A DNA stretch of 64,000 bases from Sodalis praecaptivus (GTDB lineage Bacteria; Pseudomonadota; Gammaproteobacteria; Enterobacterales; Enterobacteriaceae). Within the stretch, counting starts at the first letter, position 1. The number at the start of each line of letters is the position of its first letter. The DNA lies in NCBI RefSeq assembly GCF_000517425.1, contig NZ_CP006569.1:1116001-1180000 (forward strand), in the 5' to 3' direction. The notes under the pieces were generated by a model that ran no database searches, had not been told where the DNA came from, and saw nothing but the letters and a program-made list of their open reading frames with translations. This document shows positions 1-8,036 of the stretch, piece after piece. Both the position numbers and the translations under genes were made by a program.

Positions 1-516
1 TTGTGGATGAATATGGCGACCTCCGCCACGCTTTCCTTCGGGCTGGCGTTTGAGGCTGGCGAGGCGAATATCATGCGGCGGCCGCCGCGCAATCCCCGCC
101 TGCATGTCATGGACCGCTTTGCCATTTGGCGCGTGGCGTTTGTCGGCGGCATGATAGCCCTTAGCGCCTTTGTACTGGAAGCCTGGCTGCAACCGCGCGG
201 ACATTCGGCGGAATTCATTCGCACCGTGCTGTTGCAAACCCTGGTGTCGGCGCAATGGTTCTATATGATTAACTGCCGCGTCGCAAACGGCTTCTCGCTG
301 AATAAAGGCTTGCTGGCCAACCGCGGCATCTGGGTGGTCAGCGCCGTGCTGCTGCTGCTTCAGCTGCTTATCATCTATGTTCCATTCATGCAGACGCTGT
401 TTGGTACCGAAGCGCTGCCGTTGCGCTATTGGGCCATTACGCTGGCGATTGGTTTGGTCATGTTCCTGGTGGTCGAGGTGGAAAAACCGCTGACGCGGAA
501 ATGGCGCACCGCCTGA
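1..516 (+). CDS. Cation-transporting P-type ATPase, C-terminal fragment
   Basis: This is the 3' end of a gene that begins upstream of the window. The reading frame is open from base 1 and continues leftward, so the apparent first Met is not the start. The visible 171 residues match the Cation_ATPase_C region of P2/P3-type ATPases: a LWMNMATSATLSFGLAFE stretch and the RRPPR cytoplasmic motif, followed by about four hydrophobic helices and a basic tail. In full-length members this domain forms part of the membrane path for Ca2+, Mg2+, Na+ or K+ pumped with ATP. The catalytic and nucleotide-binding domains lie outside the window, so substrate cannot be assigned. It converges with the efflux operon, whose stop abuts at 517. 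Confidence 0.85.
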   Translation: MWMNMATSATLSFGLAFEAGEANIMRRPPRNPRLHVMDRFAIWRVAFVGGMIALSAFVLEAWLQPRGHSAEFIRTVLLQTLVSAQWFYMINCRVANGFSLNKGLLANRGIWVVSAVLLLLQLLIIYVPFMQTLFGTEALPLRYWAITLAIGLVMFLVVEVEKPLTRKWRTA

Positions 517-2058
517 TTAACGGCGGGACGCCGGCGCGGCGTCCACCTGCCAGCCGCCGCCCAGCGAGCGATAGAGATCGGTCTGCGCCTGCAAAAGATC
601 ATTTTGTAGCGCGATCACGCTTACCTGGGTGGCATAGAGCGTGCGCTGCGCGTCTAGCTCTTCCAAATAGGACGCATAGCCGTTGGCGTAGCGGTTATGC
701 GCGATACGTAATTGCTCCTGCACCACCTCCTGCTGCGTGCGGGTTTCCACAAGCTGCTCGCGCAGCCGCAGGATGCTATCCAGACTGTTGTTCACTTCGC
801 CAAAGGCGTTGCGTACCGTTTTCTCGTAATTGTACAACGCTTGATTGCGCGCGGCGGCGGCAATGTCCACCTGGGCGTTCAGCGCTTCGCGGTTAAACAA
901 CGGCGCCAGAATACTGCCGCCGACGCTCCACAGACGAAAAGGATTATCAATCAGTTTCGCCAGCGCGTCATCCTGCAACGTGCCGGTAGCGGTCAGATTA
1001 ATCGACGGCAGTAAATTGGCGCGGGCGGCGGACAGCGAGGCGTCAGCGGCAATGAGCTGGCGTTCCGCCTGGACGATATCGGGCCGGCGGCGCATCAGCT
1101 CCGACGGCAGTACCGAAGGCAGCGGCAGCGGGGTGATATGGTGCAGATCGGCGCCGCGGGCGATGCTCCCAGGGTTACTGCCAACCAGGATGCGCAGCGC
1201 GTTTTCCTGCTCGGTGATCTGATGCGACAGTTGCGGGATCTGCGCGCGGGCGGCCTGGTATTCCGCCTGCGATTGCGCCAGTTCCAACCGTGAGGAGTAG
1301 CCGGTTTCAAATTGACGGCGCGCCAGATTGAGCGAATTCTGCCGCGTTTGCAGCGTCGCCCGGGTCAGCGCCAGCTGTTCATCCAGCGAGCGCAGGCTGA
1401 AATAACCCGAAGCAACGGAGGAGGCAACGGTCAGCATTGCCGCGGCCGCTGCCGCCTGCTGCGCCTCCAGCGTCGCGCGTGCCGCCGCGGCGCTGTCGCG
1501 CTGCGCGCCCCACAGGTCGACATTGTAGTTCGCCTGGAGCGCACCTTGATAAACGGTGCTGTGGATAGGCAAGCCGGTCACCGAGGAAAGCGTGCGCGCG
1601 CGGCTGCCGTTGATCTGGGCATCCAGCGTCGGCAGCCTGTCACCCTCCGTCGCGCGCAGGCGGGCGCGGTATTCCTCCACCCGCGCCCGGGCGGTGAGGA
1701 TGTCGGTGTTATAGCGCAGCGCCTGCTCCACCAGCGCGCTTAGCGCCGGATCGCCGAACGCGTGCCACCAGTTGGCCTCTACCGGCGCGCCGGGGCCGAC
1801 GGTATTGCGCCAGGCGGGCGGGATCATCAGCCGCGACGGCGCGACGGGCTCGCGGGGTGCGCCGCAGGCGGTCAGCAGCAGGCACACCAGCGCGAGACCG
1901 GCGGTGCGGCGGCGTGCGGGGCATTTCTGCGCCGGTCCACGCCGGGAGAGGCCGACAAGCCAGCGCCGGCCCTTGCCGCGCGCGGTCGGTTGAGGCGCCA
2001 ATTCCTTCTGGCGGCAGACGGCGCCGATGGGCCGGCGGCGTTGAAACCGGTTAGCCAT
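517..2058 (-). CDS. Outer membrane efflux lipoprotein (TolC/OprM/NodT type)
   Basis: Outer membrane channel of a tripartite drug efflux system, last gene of the operon. The 513-residue product has two outer-membrane-efflux repeats rich in Ala/Gln/Leu helices, including the family-typical MRRRPDI motif and a VGGSILAPLFNRE-type segment. A lipobox, LLTAC, puts the lipidated Cys at residue 65. The start overlaps the adaptor stop as TGATG, which suggests translational coupling. This leaves an unusually long, very basic n-region of about 50 residues before the hydrophobic core at residues 53-64. I saw no well-placed in-frame alternative start, so either the leader is real or the gene has a non-canonical start. 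Partners are presumably the adjacent EmrA/EmrB-like proteins. Confidence 0.88.
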   Translation of the reverse strand: MANRFQRRRPIGAVCRQKELAPQPTARGKGRRWLVGLSRRGPAQKCPARRRTAGLALVCLLLTACGAPREPVAPSRLMIPPAWRNTVGPGAPVEANWWHAFGDPALSALVEQALRYNTDILTARARVEEYRARLRATEGDRLPTLDAQINGSRARTLSSVTGLPIHSTVYQGALQANYNVDLWGAQRDSAAAARATLEAQQAAAAAAMLTVASSVASGYFSLRSLDEQLALTRATLQTRQNSLNLARRQFETGYSSRLELAQSQAEYQAARAQIPQLSHQITEQENALRILVGSNPGSIARGADLHHITPLPLPSVLPSELMRRRPDIVQAERQLIAADASLSAARANLLPSINLTATGTLQDDALAKLIDNPFRLWSVGGSILAPLFNREALNAQVDIAAAARNQALYNYEKTVRNAFGEVNNSLDSILRLREQLVETRTQQEVVQEQLRIAHNRYANGYASYLEELDAQRTLYATQVSVIALQNDLLQAQTDLYRSLGGGWQVDAAPASRR

Positions 2059-3200
2059 CAGCGATTCACTCCCTGAGCCGCGCCGGGAATAGCCGATGAG
2101 CCGACGGGGTCGGCCGGCGTGCTGCCGGTATCGATATTGACCTCCACCGACATCCCGGGACGCAGGCGCCGGTATAGCGCATTATCATGATCAATGCGCA
2201 GACGCACCGGGATGCGCTGGGCGATTTTGACGAAGTTACCGGTCGCGTTGTCGGACGAGATGGCGCTGAACTCGGAACCGGTGGCCGGCGAAATGCTCTC
2301 CACTACGCCGCTGAAGGTCGCATGGTCGAGCGCATCCACGCTGAAGCTTGCCCGCTGTCCCAGCCGGATCCCGGCCATCTGCGTCTCTTTCATATTGGCG
2401 ATGATCCACATTTGCTCCGGCACCAGCGAGGTCAAATGCGTACCGGCGCTGACATAGGCCCCCTGGCGCACCGAAATTTGCCCCAGTTGACCGTCGCGCG
2501 GCGCGACGATACGGGTATTGGCCAGGTCGATTTGCGTCAGCTCCAGCGCCGCCTGCGCGTTAGCGACATCTGCCGCCAGCGAGGCGCGGTTGACGATCAC
2601 CGTTTGCAGATCCTGTTTTGCTTTTTCCAACGAGGCTTTGGCCTGGGCGATATTGGCAACCGCCTGGCTGGCGCTGGCGCGCGAAGCATCCCGTTCGCGT
2701 ATCGACAGCGAACCGTCGGCGACCAAATTCTCCACGCGTTGCAAATCCAGCTTCGCCTTGCGCGCCTGCGCCTCGGCATTGATTACCTCGGCCTGGTACT
2801 GCTCCACCGATGCCTGCGCGCTGCGGCGCTGTTGAACGTTATTATCCAGCGCCGCGCGCTTCATCAATAACTGCGCCTGCGCCTGGTGTACCCGTTGACG
2901 ATAAATCCGCTGATCGATAACCATCAATACTTCATCCCGCCGGACCCAGGCAAAATCCTGCACCCGCACCTCGGTAATGTAACCGCTGAGCTGAGGGCTG
3001 ATGACCGTGACCTGGCCCCGCACATAGGCGTTGTCGGTAGACTGCACCTGGCGGGTGAAGGGGGGCAATTGCCAGGCGTAAAGGATCACCAATACCCCCA
3101 CGAGCGCAATCGCCGCCGAAATCATAATGGTTAAAATGCGCGCATTACTGCTTTTTTCTTTTTCCGGCGCCGCCGCCGGATTATCACCCTGCTGACTCAT
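2058..3200 (-). CDS. EmrA-like membrane fusion (adaptor) protein
   Basis: Periplasmic adaptor (HlyD/EmrA family) linking the inner membrane pump to the outer membrane channel. I placed the start at MSQQGDN (3200), which overlaps the upstream gene stop as ATGA; the open frame extends further but that part lies inside the pump gene. The 380 residues show a cytoplasmic N-tail, one transmembrane helix near residues 20-43, the diagnostic STDNAYVRG and PQLSGYITEV lipoyl-like segment, a long Ala/Gln-rich coiled-coil hairpin and the second lipoyl half (IVAPRDGQLGQISVRQGAYV). It ends with a beta-barrel region (MKETQMAGIRLGQ). Its family defines major-facilitator drug efflux together with EmrB-type pumps. 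Confidence 0.92.
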   Translation of the reverse strand: MSQQGDNPAAAPEKEKSSNARILTIMISAAIALVGVLVILYAWQLPPFTRQVQSTDNAYVRGQVTVISPQLSGYITEVRVQDFAWVRRDEVLMVIDQRIYRQRVHQAQAQLLMKRAALDNNVQQRRSAQASVEQYQAEVINAEAQARKAKLDLQRVENLVADGSLSIRERDASRASASQAVANIAQAKASLEKAKQDLQTVIVNRASLAADVANAQAALELTQIDLANTRIVAPRDGQLGQISVRQGAYVSAGTHLTSLVPEQMWIIANMKETQMAGIRLGQRASFSVDALDHATFSGVVESISPATGSEFSAISSDNATGNFVKIAQRIPVRLRIDHDNALYRRLRPGMSVEVNIDTGSTPADPVGSSAIPGAAQGVNR

Positions 3201-4891
3201 TGCCCCTCCGACGCAATGACGGCCGTCGCCGCCGCTGCCGTTTGTCTTGCCGCCATCGCCGCCGCTTGCCGCTGTGCGCGGCGCGCTTGGATGCGCAGCC
3301 ACAGCAAACGCCACAAAATCCACACCAACGTCACCAGCGCGATCGCCGCGGTCAACAGGTAAACATCGTTGTAGGCCAACGTATTCGCCTCGCGGCTGGC
3401 GATGCTCTGGAGCTGCGATAACCCTTGTACGCTTTGCAGATAACCGTCGTTGAGCACGCCACCGTAGGCGGCGGTATAGCTGTTGACCCGCTCCGCGACC
3501 AGCGGATTCGCCAGGGTTAACTGCTCGGTCAACTGGCTGGAATGAAATTTCTCGCGTACCACCTGGAACGTCCCCAGCCACGCGGCGCCCAACAGGCCGC
3601 CGATATTCTGGCTCATACCGAACAGTACCGAGAAACTGACCAGATTGCGCGGCTCGGCCACGACGCCGCCGATGCCCGCCAGCAAGGCCGGCGCCAGAAA
3701 AAAGGCGCCGCCGAAGCCGAGCAGAAACTGGCTGAAATAGAAATTTTCCGGCCGGGTCAGACTATTGGAGTGAGCATCCATCAGCGAGGCAAACATCATT
3801 AGCGCCAGGGAGATAATGATTGGCTGCGGCAATTTTTTCGGGTTGACGGTCAGGGCGCTGCAAAATACCCCCGCTATCATGCCGAGCAGGATGGCGACCG
3901 ATAGCCCGCGCATCTGGTCATTGAGCAGGCCGATTTGCTGCAGGTAGCCGATGGCGCCGGTGTTTTGCTCCGACAAGACAATCCGCATCAAAATCATGAT
4001 AAGCCCAAGGCGAATGATCGCGCCGCTGCTGAGCCAGCGGGTGTTGAGCAGCGGGTTGCGGCGGTGGTGTTCCACCACCAGCGCGCTGACGATAAGCACC
4101 ATTGAGGCGGCCAGCGACCAGCCTATCCAGGGCGCCTCACGCCACCAGTCTATTTTCCCCAGAGAAAGGACGCCGCACAGCAGCGCCATACCGGGGGCCA
4201 TCAGCATGAAGGTGAGAAAATCCAGCTTCTCGAAAACTTTTATCCGGTCGCTGGGCGGCAGTTTCATCAGTAATACGCCGGCCAGCGACACCAGCGCCAG
4301 GCCCAGCTCAAACAGATACAGACCGCGCCATTCGTTCAGCGCCAGCAACTCTGATGAGAACAGCCGCGCCAGCGGCGTGGCCATCTGTGCGATACCGATC
4401 CCGACCGTTAACGCTTTGAGCCGGTGCTTGGCCGGAAACGCCTGGATCTGATAATAGATGGACAGTGAACTGAGCGCCGCGCCTACCATGCCGTGCGCGG
4501 CGCGGACCATCATCGCGGTGCTGAGATCATTGACGAACAAATGGAAAAAGGTCACCAGCACATACAGCACCAGAAACGCTTCCGTAAATACCCGCAAACC
4601 GTACTGCTGGCGGAATTTCACCAGCAGCAGATTAATCGAGACATTGGTCATCAGGTATACCGCCGGCAGCCAGGCGATTTCGTTGGAATAGGCGCCGAAT
4701 GAACCCTGCAGGTTGGTGAGATTGGCGGTGACCAGCGCGTTTCCCAGACCGCCGGTCAGCGATACCAGCACCCCCACCAGGCCATAAGCGATGCGCCGGT
4801 GCCAGGGGTGCAGCGGCGTTGAAGGCGAGCCGGGCAGGGTAGGCTTTTCATGGGGCAGCCATTGCCGCGGGGCGTAGGGATCGCTTTTCAT
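3197..4891 (-). CDS. EmrB/QacA-type MFS drug efflux pump (DHA2 family)
   Basis: Inner membrane proton-coupled exporter of 564 residues with about 14 predicted transmembrane helices, the size and topology of the DHA2 (EmrB/QacA) group. Visible features are the polar N-tail, helix 1 (VGVLVSLTGGLGNALVTANL), the EIAWLPAVYLMTNVS segment, matching helix-2 to helix-3 features of EmrB-like pumps, and a polar Ala/Gln-rich C-tail. The start overlaps the MarR gene stop by 4 bp (ATGA) and its stop overlaps the adaptor start by 4 bp, so the three genes and the outer membrane channel form one operon. Substrate is unknown. The sequence diverges from the canonical EmrB signature, so I leave the symbol blank. 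Confidence 0.9.
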   Translation of the reverse strand: MKSDPYAPRQWLPHEKPTLPGSPSTPLHPWHRRIAYGLVGVLVSLTGGLGNALVTANLTNLQGSFGAYSNEIAWLPAVYLMTNVSINLLLVKFRQQYGLRVFTEAFLVLYVLVTFFHLFVNDLSTAMMVRAAHGMVGAALSSLSIYYQIQAFPAKHRLKALTVGIGIAQMATPLARLFSSELLALNEWRGLYLFELGLALVSLAGVLLMKLPPSDRIKVFEKLDFLTFMLMAPGMALLCGVLSLGKIDWWREAPWIGWSLAASMVLIVSALVVEHHRRNPLLNTRWLSSGAIIRLGLIMILMRIVLSEQNTGAIGYLQQIGLLNDQMRGLSVAILLGMIAGVFCSALTVNPKKLPQPIIISLALMMFASLMDAHSNSLTRPENFYFSQFLLGFGGAFFLAPALLAGIGGVVAEPRNLVSFSVLFGMSQNIGGLLGAAWLGTFQVVREKFHSSQLTEQLTLANPLVAERVNSYTAAYGGVLNDGYLQSVQGLSQLQSIASREANTLAYNDVYLLTAAIALVTLVWILWRLLWLRIQARRAQRQAAAMAARQTAAAATAVIASEGQ

Positions 4892-5331
4892 CGCTGTTTG
4901 GCCTCCGCTGCCTGTAATAAGGTATCCAAGACCCGCCAGGTGGTGTCGAGATCCGGCTCGCTTACATAGGATAATAGTTCATTTCGCAGCGCGTCGGCCT
5001 CGATTTTCACCTGACGGTACAGGGCCTTGCCCTGCGGGGTGGTGAGCAGCAGTTTTTGGCGCTTATCGGCGGCGGGCGTTTCGCGCCGGATCAGGTTTTG
5101 CTGTTCCAAACGGTGAAGCAACGGCACCAGACTGGCGGTTTCCAGGCCCAAAAACGCCGCCAGCTGTTTCTGGGTCCAGGGCTGCGTTTGCTCGGCGTCG
5201 GCGATAGCGGACACCGCGACCCAGCTGGCGCGGCTCAGGCCGGTCTCTTTAAGCCGGTTATCGATGGCGAGACGCCAGGCGTGGGCGGTACGGTGCAGCA
5301 GCCGCGGAAAATGTGCGTTGTGCGATTTCAC
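4888..5331 (-). CDS. MarR/SlyA-family transcriptional regulator
   Basis: A 147-residue winged-helix regulator, first gene of the efflux operon and probably its local repressor. The wHTH (TQKQLAAFLGLETASLVPLLHRLEQQ, roughly residues 53-78) is followed by the wing signature RRETPAADKRQKLL typical of MarR/SlyA proteins. Flanking helices form the dimer interface. The start codon is GTG at 5331; no better in-frame ATG lies upstream and the ribosome binding site is weak. A perfect 20-bp palindrome sits about 20 bp upstream of the start, the expected arrangement for autoregulation. MarR-family repressors usually release DNA when bound by phenolic or drug-like ligands. The ligand here is unknown. Confidence 0.92.
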   Translation of the reverse strand: MKSHNAHFPRLLHRTAHAWRLAIDNRLKETGLSRASWVAVSAIADAEQTQPWTQKQLAAFLGLETASLVPLLHRLEQQNLIRRETPAADKRQKLLLTTPQGKALYRQVKIEADALRNELLSYVSEPDLDTTWRVLDTLLQAAEAKQR

Positions 5332-5692
5332 TCAAGCAGGTCATGATTTATTAGTTAGATATCTAACTAAAAATACCATGTGTTGCGCCAACTGCCTATA
5401 GCCACGGCGGGGAAAAGCGAGGTTTGTTATTCCGCCGGCCGTGCCGGCGCGAACGAAACCCCGCCCGCGCCGGCGTTGGCTATACTGAATTGTAACCACA
5501 GCAATCTGTTGCTCGTGTGACTTGGGCGATGGGCGGGCGGCAATAGTCAGTCTGTGAATCCGGCCCCTTCGGTGGCTACCCGAGGCGCGCGGGTGTAAAG
5601 GGAGAGAGCGTCTCACGGCGTCGGGCTAACGGCGCCAGGGAAGAGACGGTGGACAAAGGCGCTATGGCAGCGAAGCATTGTGAGAGGCAACC
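5332..5692. other. Intergenic region between the efflux operon and the GGDEF/EAL gene
   Basis: Divergent 361-bp spacer. Apart from the palindrome at 5351-5370 and the ribosome binding site (GAGAGG) of the gene at 5693, I see no convincing gene or structured RNA. Open frames here are short, arginine-rich and lack ribosome binding sites. Confidence 0.5.
5351..5370. promoter_or_regulatory. Perfect 20-bp palindrome, probable MarR operator
   Basis: TTAGTTAGATATCTAACTAA is identical to its own reverse complement and lies about 20 bp upstream of the MarR start, where it would overlap the promoter. MarR/SlyA-family dimers bind AT-rich palindromes of this size. Binding itself is inferred. Confidence 0.75.
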
Positions 5693-7855
5693 ATGAGTCA
5701 ATCCCCGCTAGACCCGGAGGAGCAGCATCGCCTTGCCATCCTGGAAGAATATGGCGTTCATTCCGCCCTGACGGAAACCAGCCTGGATCGTATCATTCAT
5801 CTCACGGCCAATATCTTCAATGTGCCGATCGTATTGATTTCGCTCTTAGAGGCGGACCGGCAACTGTTCGCCGCCAGCGTCGGCGTGAGCGTGTGCGAGA
5901 CGGGGCGCGAGCTCTCTTTTTGTGCCCACGCCATTCGCCAGCAGGACATGATGGTGATCCCGGATGCCCGGCAAGATACCCGCTTTGCCGATAATCCGCT
6001 GGTCACGGGCGATCCGCATGTCCGCTTTTACGCCGGCATGCCGCTGCGCAGCCAGACCGGTTACGCGCTCGGCACGTTATGCATTATCGACCGCACGCCG
6101 CGCGTGGGGTTGAGCGAAAGCGATCGCCGCAATCTGCGCGATCTGGCGGCGCTGGTCATGGATAAGTTGGAGATGCGCCGCCTGGAACTGGCGCGCGCGG
6201 CCAGTAAGAACCGTTTTGAAAACATCGCCCGCACCTCGCCCGACGCAATCATCTGCGTGGATCATCAAACGCATATCACTTTTTGGAACAATGCCGCCGT
6301 CAAGCTGTTCGGCTATACGCGGCAGCAAATCTTGGGCCGTCCCCTCGCCATGCTGTTGCCGAATGCGGTGGTGGCCAGCCTGACGCAGCTGGCCGCGCGA
6401 CAGGAAGCGCACAGCGAAGGGGGAACGCTTGAGCTCTCGGTGCGCGCCGCCGGCGATCGCCTGATCCCGGTAGAATTGTCCGTTTCGTTATGGATGGAGG
6501 GCCATGACGTTAGCTTTGGCGCCATTCTGCGTGATATTACCGAACGGCGGCAGAATGAAGAGCGTCTGTTCCGCCTGGCGCATATGGACTATCTGACCGG
6601 CCTGGCAAACCGGACGCAACTGTCTTCCAGCCTCGAACAGGCGCTGCGGGATGAAAAAGCCGCCATCATTATGCTGGTGGATCTAGATGGTTTTAAGGAT
6701 GTTAACGATAGCCTGGGTCACGACGGCGGCGATGCGCTATTGGTGGCGGTAGCGCTGAAACTTCAGGCGGCGGTACGTTCGGGCGATACCGTGGCGCGCA
6801 TGGGCGGCGATGAGTTTGCGCTGCTGCTGCCGGGGTTGGATGACGCCCGCCGGGCGGGAGAGATAGCCGACCAGATTATTGATGACATCTCGCACACGAC
6901 CACCGTTGACGGCCAGGTGGTGACGATCAGCGCCAGTATCGGCATTGTGCTGTTTCCCCTGCACGGCGCGACGATGCAGGAATTGCTCACCAGCGCCGAT
7001 CTGGCGCTGTATCAGGCCAAGGCCGAAGGCCGGCACTGCCGGCGGTTCTTTACCCCCGCGTTACGGGCGCTTTCCCAGTCCAGACGATCTTATCAGTCGC
7101 AACTGGCGCGCGCCTACCAGCAGGGGGAGTTCGAGCTGTATTACCAGCCGCAGGTGCGGCTGGCCGACAACGCGATCATCGGCGCGGAGGCGCTGCTGCG
7201 CTGGCATCACCCGGAGAAGGGGGTGCTCGGTCCGGCGGCGTTTTTACCGGCGCTGGATGCCGGGCCCTGGGCGGAGCGGGTAGGGGAGTGGGTCATCCGT
7301 ACCGCTTGTCGACAGGCCGCCGATTGGCGCCGCCAGGGGGCGACGGATTTTCGTGTCGGCGTGAATTTGTTCAATGTGCAGTTTCGCACCGGCGCCCTGG
7401 CGCATCAGGTTCATGGCATTTTGGCGGAAACCGGTCTCGACGCCGACGCGCTGGAGCTGGAAATTACCGAAAACATTATTCTGCGCTACGACGAAAATAT
7501 GCTGCGGCCGCTTAAAGAGCTGCGTAGCGAAGGTGTCGGTATCGCCTTCGACGATTATGGGACCGGTTACGCCTCGCTGAGTATGCTGAAGGATTATCCG
7601 GTGACGCGGTTGAAGGTAGACCAAACGTTCGTCCGCGCCATGTGCGATTCCGCCCCCGATGCCGCCATTGTGCGCGCCATCCTTTACCTCGGCAGCAGCT
7701 TCAAACTGGGGGTTATCGCCGAAGGCGTGGAAACGCTGGAGCAGGCGGAGATGCTGCGCCGTAAGGGCTGTCGGGAAGCGCAGGGGTTTTTATTTGGCCA
7801 ACCGGTACCGGCGTCGGCCTTTGGCGAACTATTGCGGACAGGTGTACGGTCGTAG
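5693..7855 (+). CDS. GAF-PAS-GGDEF-EAL cyclic-di-GMP turnover protein
   Basis: Predicted soluble 720-residue signalling protein. Domains in order: GAF (about 25-165), PAS (about 175-295, SPDAIICVDHQTHITFWN), diguanylate cyclase (about 300-460) and EAL phosphodiesterase (about 470-715). The cyclase signature GGDEF is intact at residues 371-375, with an inhibitory RxxD site (RSGD, 362-365) five residues before it. The EAL motif is at 499-501, and the metal/catalytic segments ELEITENI, DDYGTGYASL, KVDQTF and EGVET are all retained. Both activities therefore look chemically possible, though one often dominates. No transmembrane segment or signal peptide is seen, so the sensed signal is probably cytoplasmic (small ligand through GAF, or redox/cofactor through PAS). 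A GAGAGG ribosome binding site precedes the start. Confidence 0.93.
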   Translation: MSQSPLDPEEQHRLAILEEYGVHSALTETSLDRIIHLTANIFNVPIVLISLLEADRQLFAASVGVSVCETGRELSFCAHAIRQQDMMVIPDARQDTRFADNPLVTGDPHVRFYAGMPLRSQTGYALGTLCIIDRTPRVGLSESDRRNLRDLAALVMDKLEMRRLELARAASKNRFENIARTSPDAIICVDHQTHITFWNNAAVKLFGYTRQQILGRPLAMLLPNAVVASLTQLAARQEAHSEGGTLELSVRAAGDRLIPVELSVSLWMEGHDVSFGAILRDITERRQNEERLFRLAHMDYLTGLANRTQLSSSLEQALRDEKAAIIMLVDLDGFKDVNDSLGHDGGDALLVAVALKLQAAVRSGDTVARMGGDEFALLLPGLDDARRAGEIADQIIDDISHTTTVDGQVVTISASIGIVLFPLHGATMQELLTSADLALYQAKAEGRHCRRFFTPALRALSQSRRSYQSQLARAYQQGEFELYYQPQVRLADNAIIGAEALLRWHHPEKGVLGPAAFLPALDAGPWAERVGEWVIRTACRQAADWRRQGATDFRVGVNLFNVQFRTGALAHQVHGILAETGLDADALELEITENIILRYDENMLRPLKELRSEGVGIAFDDYGTGYASLSMLKDYPVTRLKVDQTFVRAMCDSAPDAAIVRAILYLGSSFKLGVIAEGVETLEQAEMLRRKGCREAQGFLFGQPVPASAFGELLRTGVRS

Positions 7856-8025
7856 TCCCGCGTTGCGCTTGATGCATTATGCTATAGTTGAGTTAATAAC
7901 TTTTTCAGGATAACGACAGCATGATGCCAGCTTTGATGTGCGGCGAGCGTTGTTTGGGTTTTCGTTATTATGCAGCACCGAGCCGGTACCCTCTTAGCCG
8001 TCGTGGCATGCTCTGTTTTACTGCC

Positions 8026-8032
8026 GGGGGGG
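8026..8032. repeat. G7 homopolymer tract at a possible frameshift point
   Basis: Seven consecutive G residues just upstream of the clsC ATG. Removing one G would fuse a signal-peptide-like frame (start 7970) to the clsC frame. Whether this is biological slippage, a sequencing error or chance cannot be told from this sequence alone. Confidence 0.5.
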
Positions 8033-8036
8033 CAGC

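Noticed and set aside
712-1743. Plus-strand open frames opposite the efflux channel gene
   Set aside because: Shadow frames of a clear coding gene with no ribosome binding sites or recognisable domains.
3201-3581. N-terminal extension of the EmrA-like protein
   Set aside because: The extension lies inside the pump gene in another frame; the ATGA overlap and the normal adaptor N-terminus support the start at 3200.
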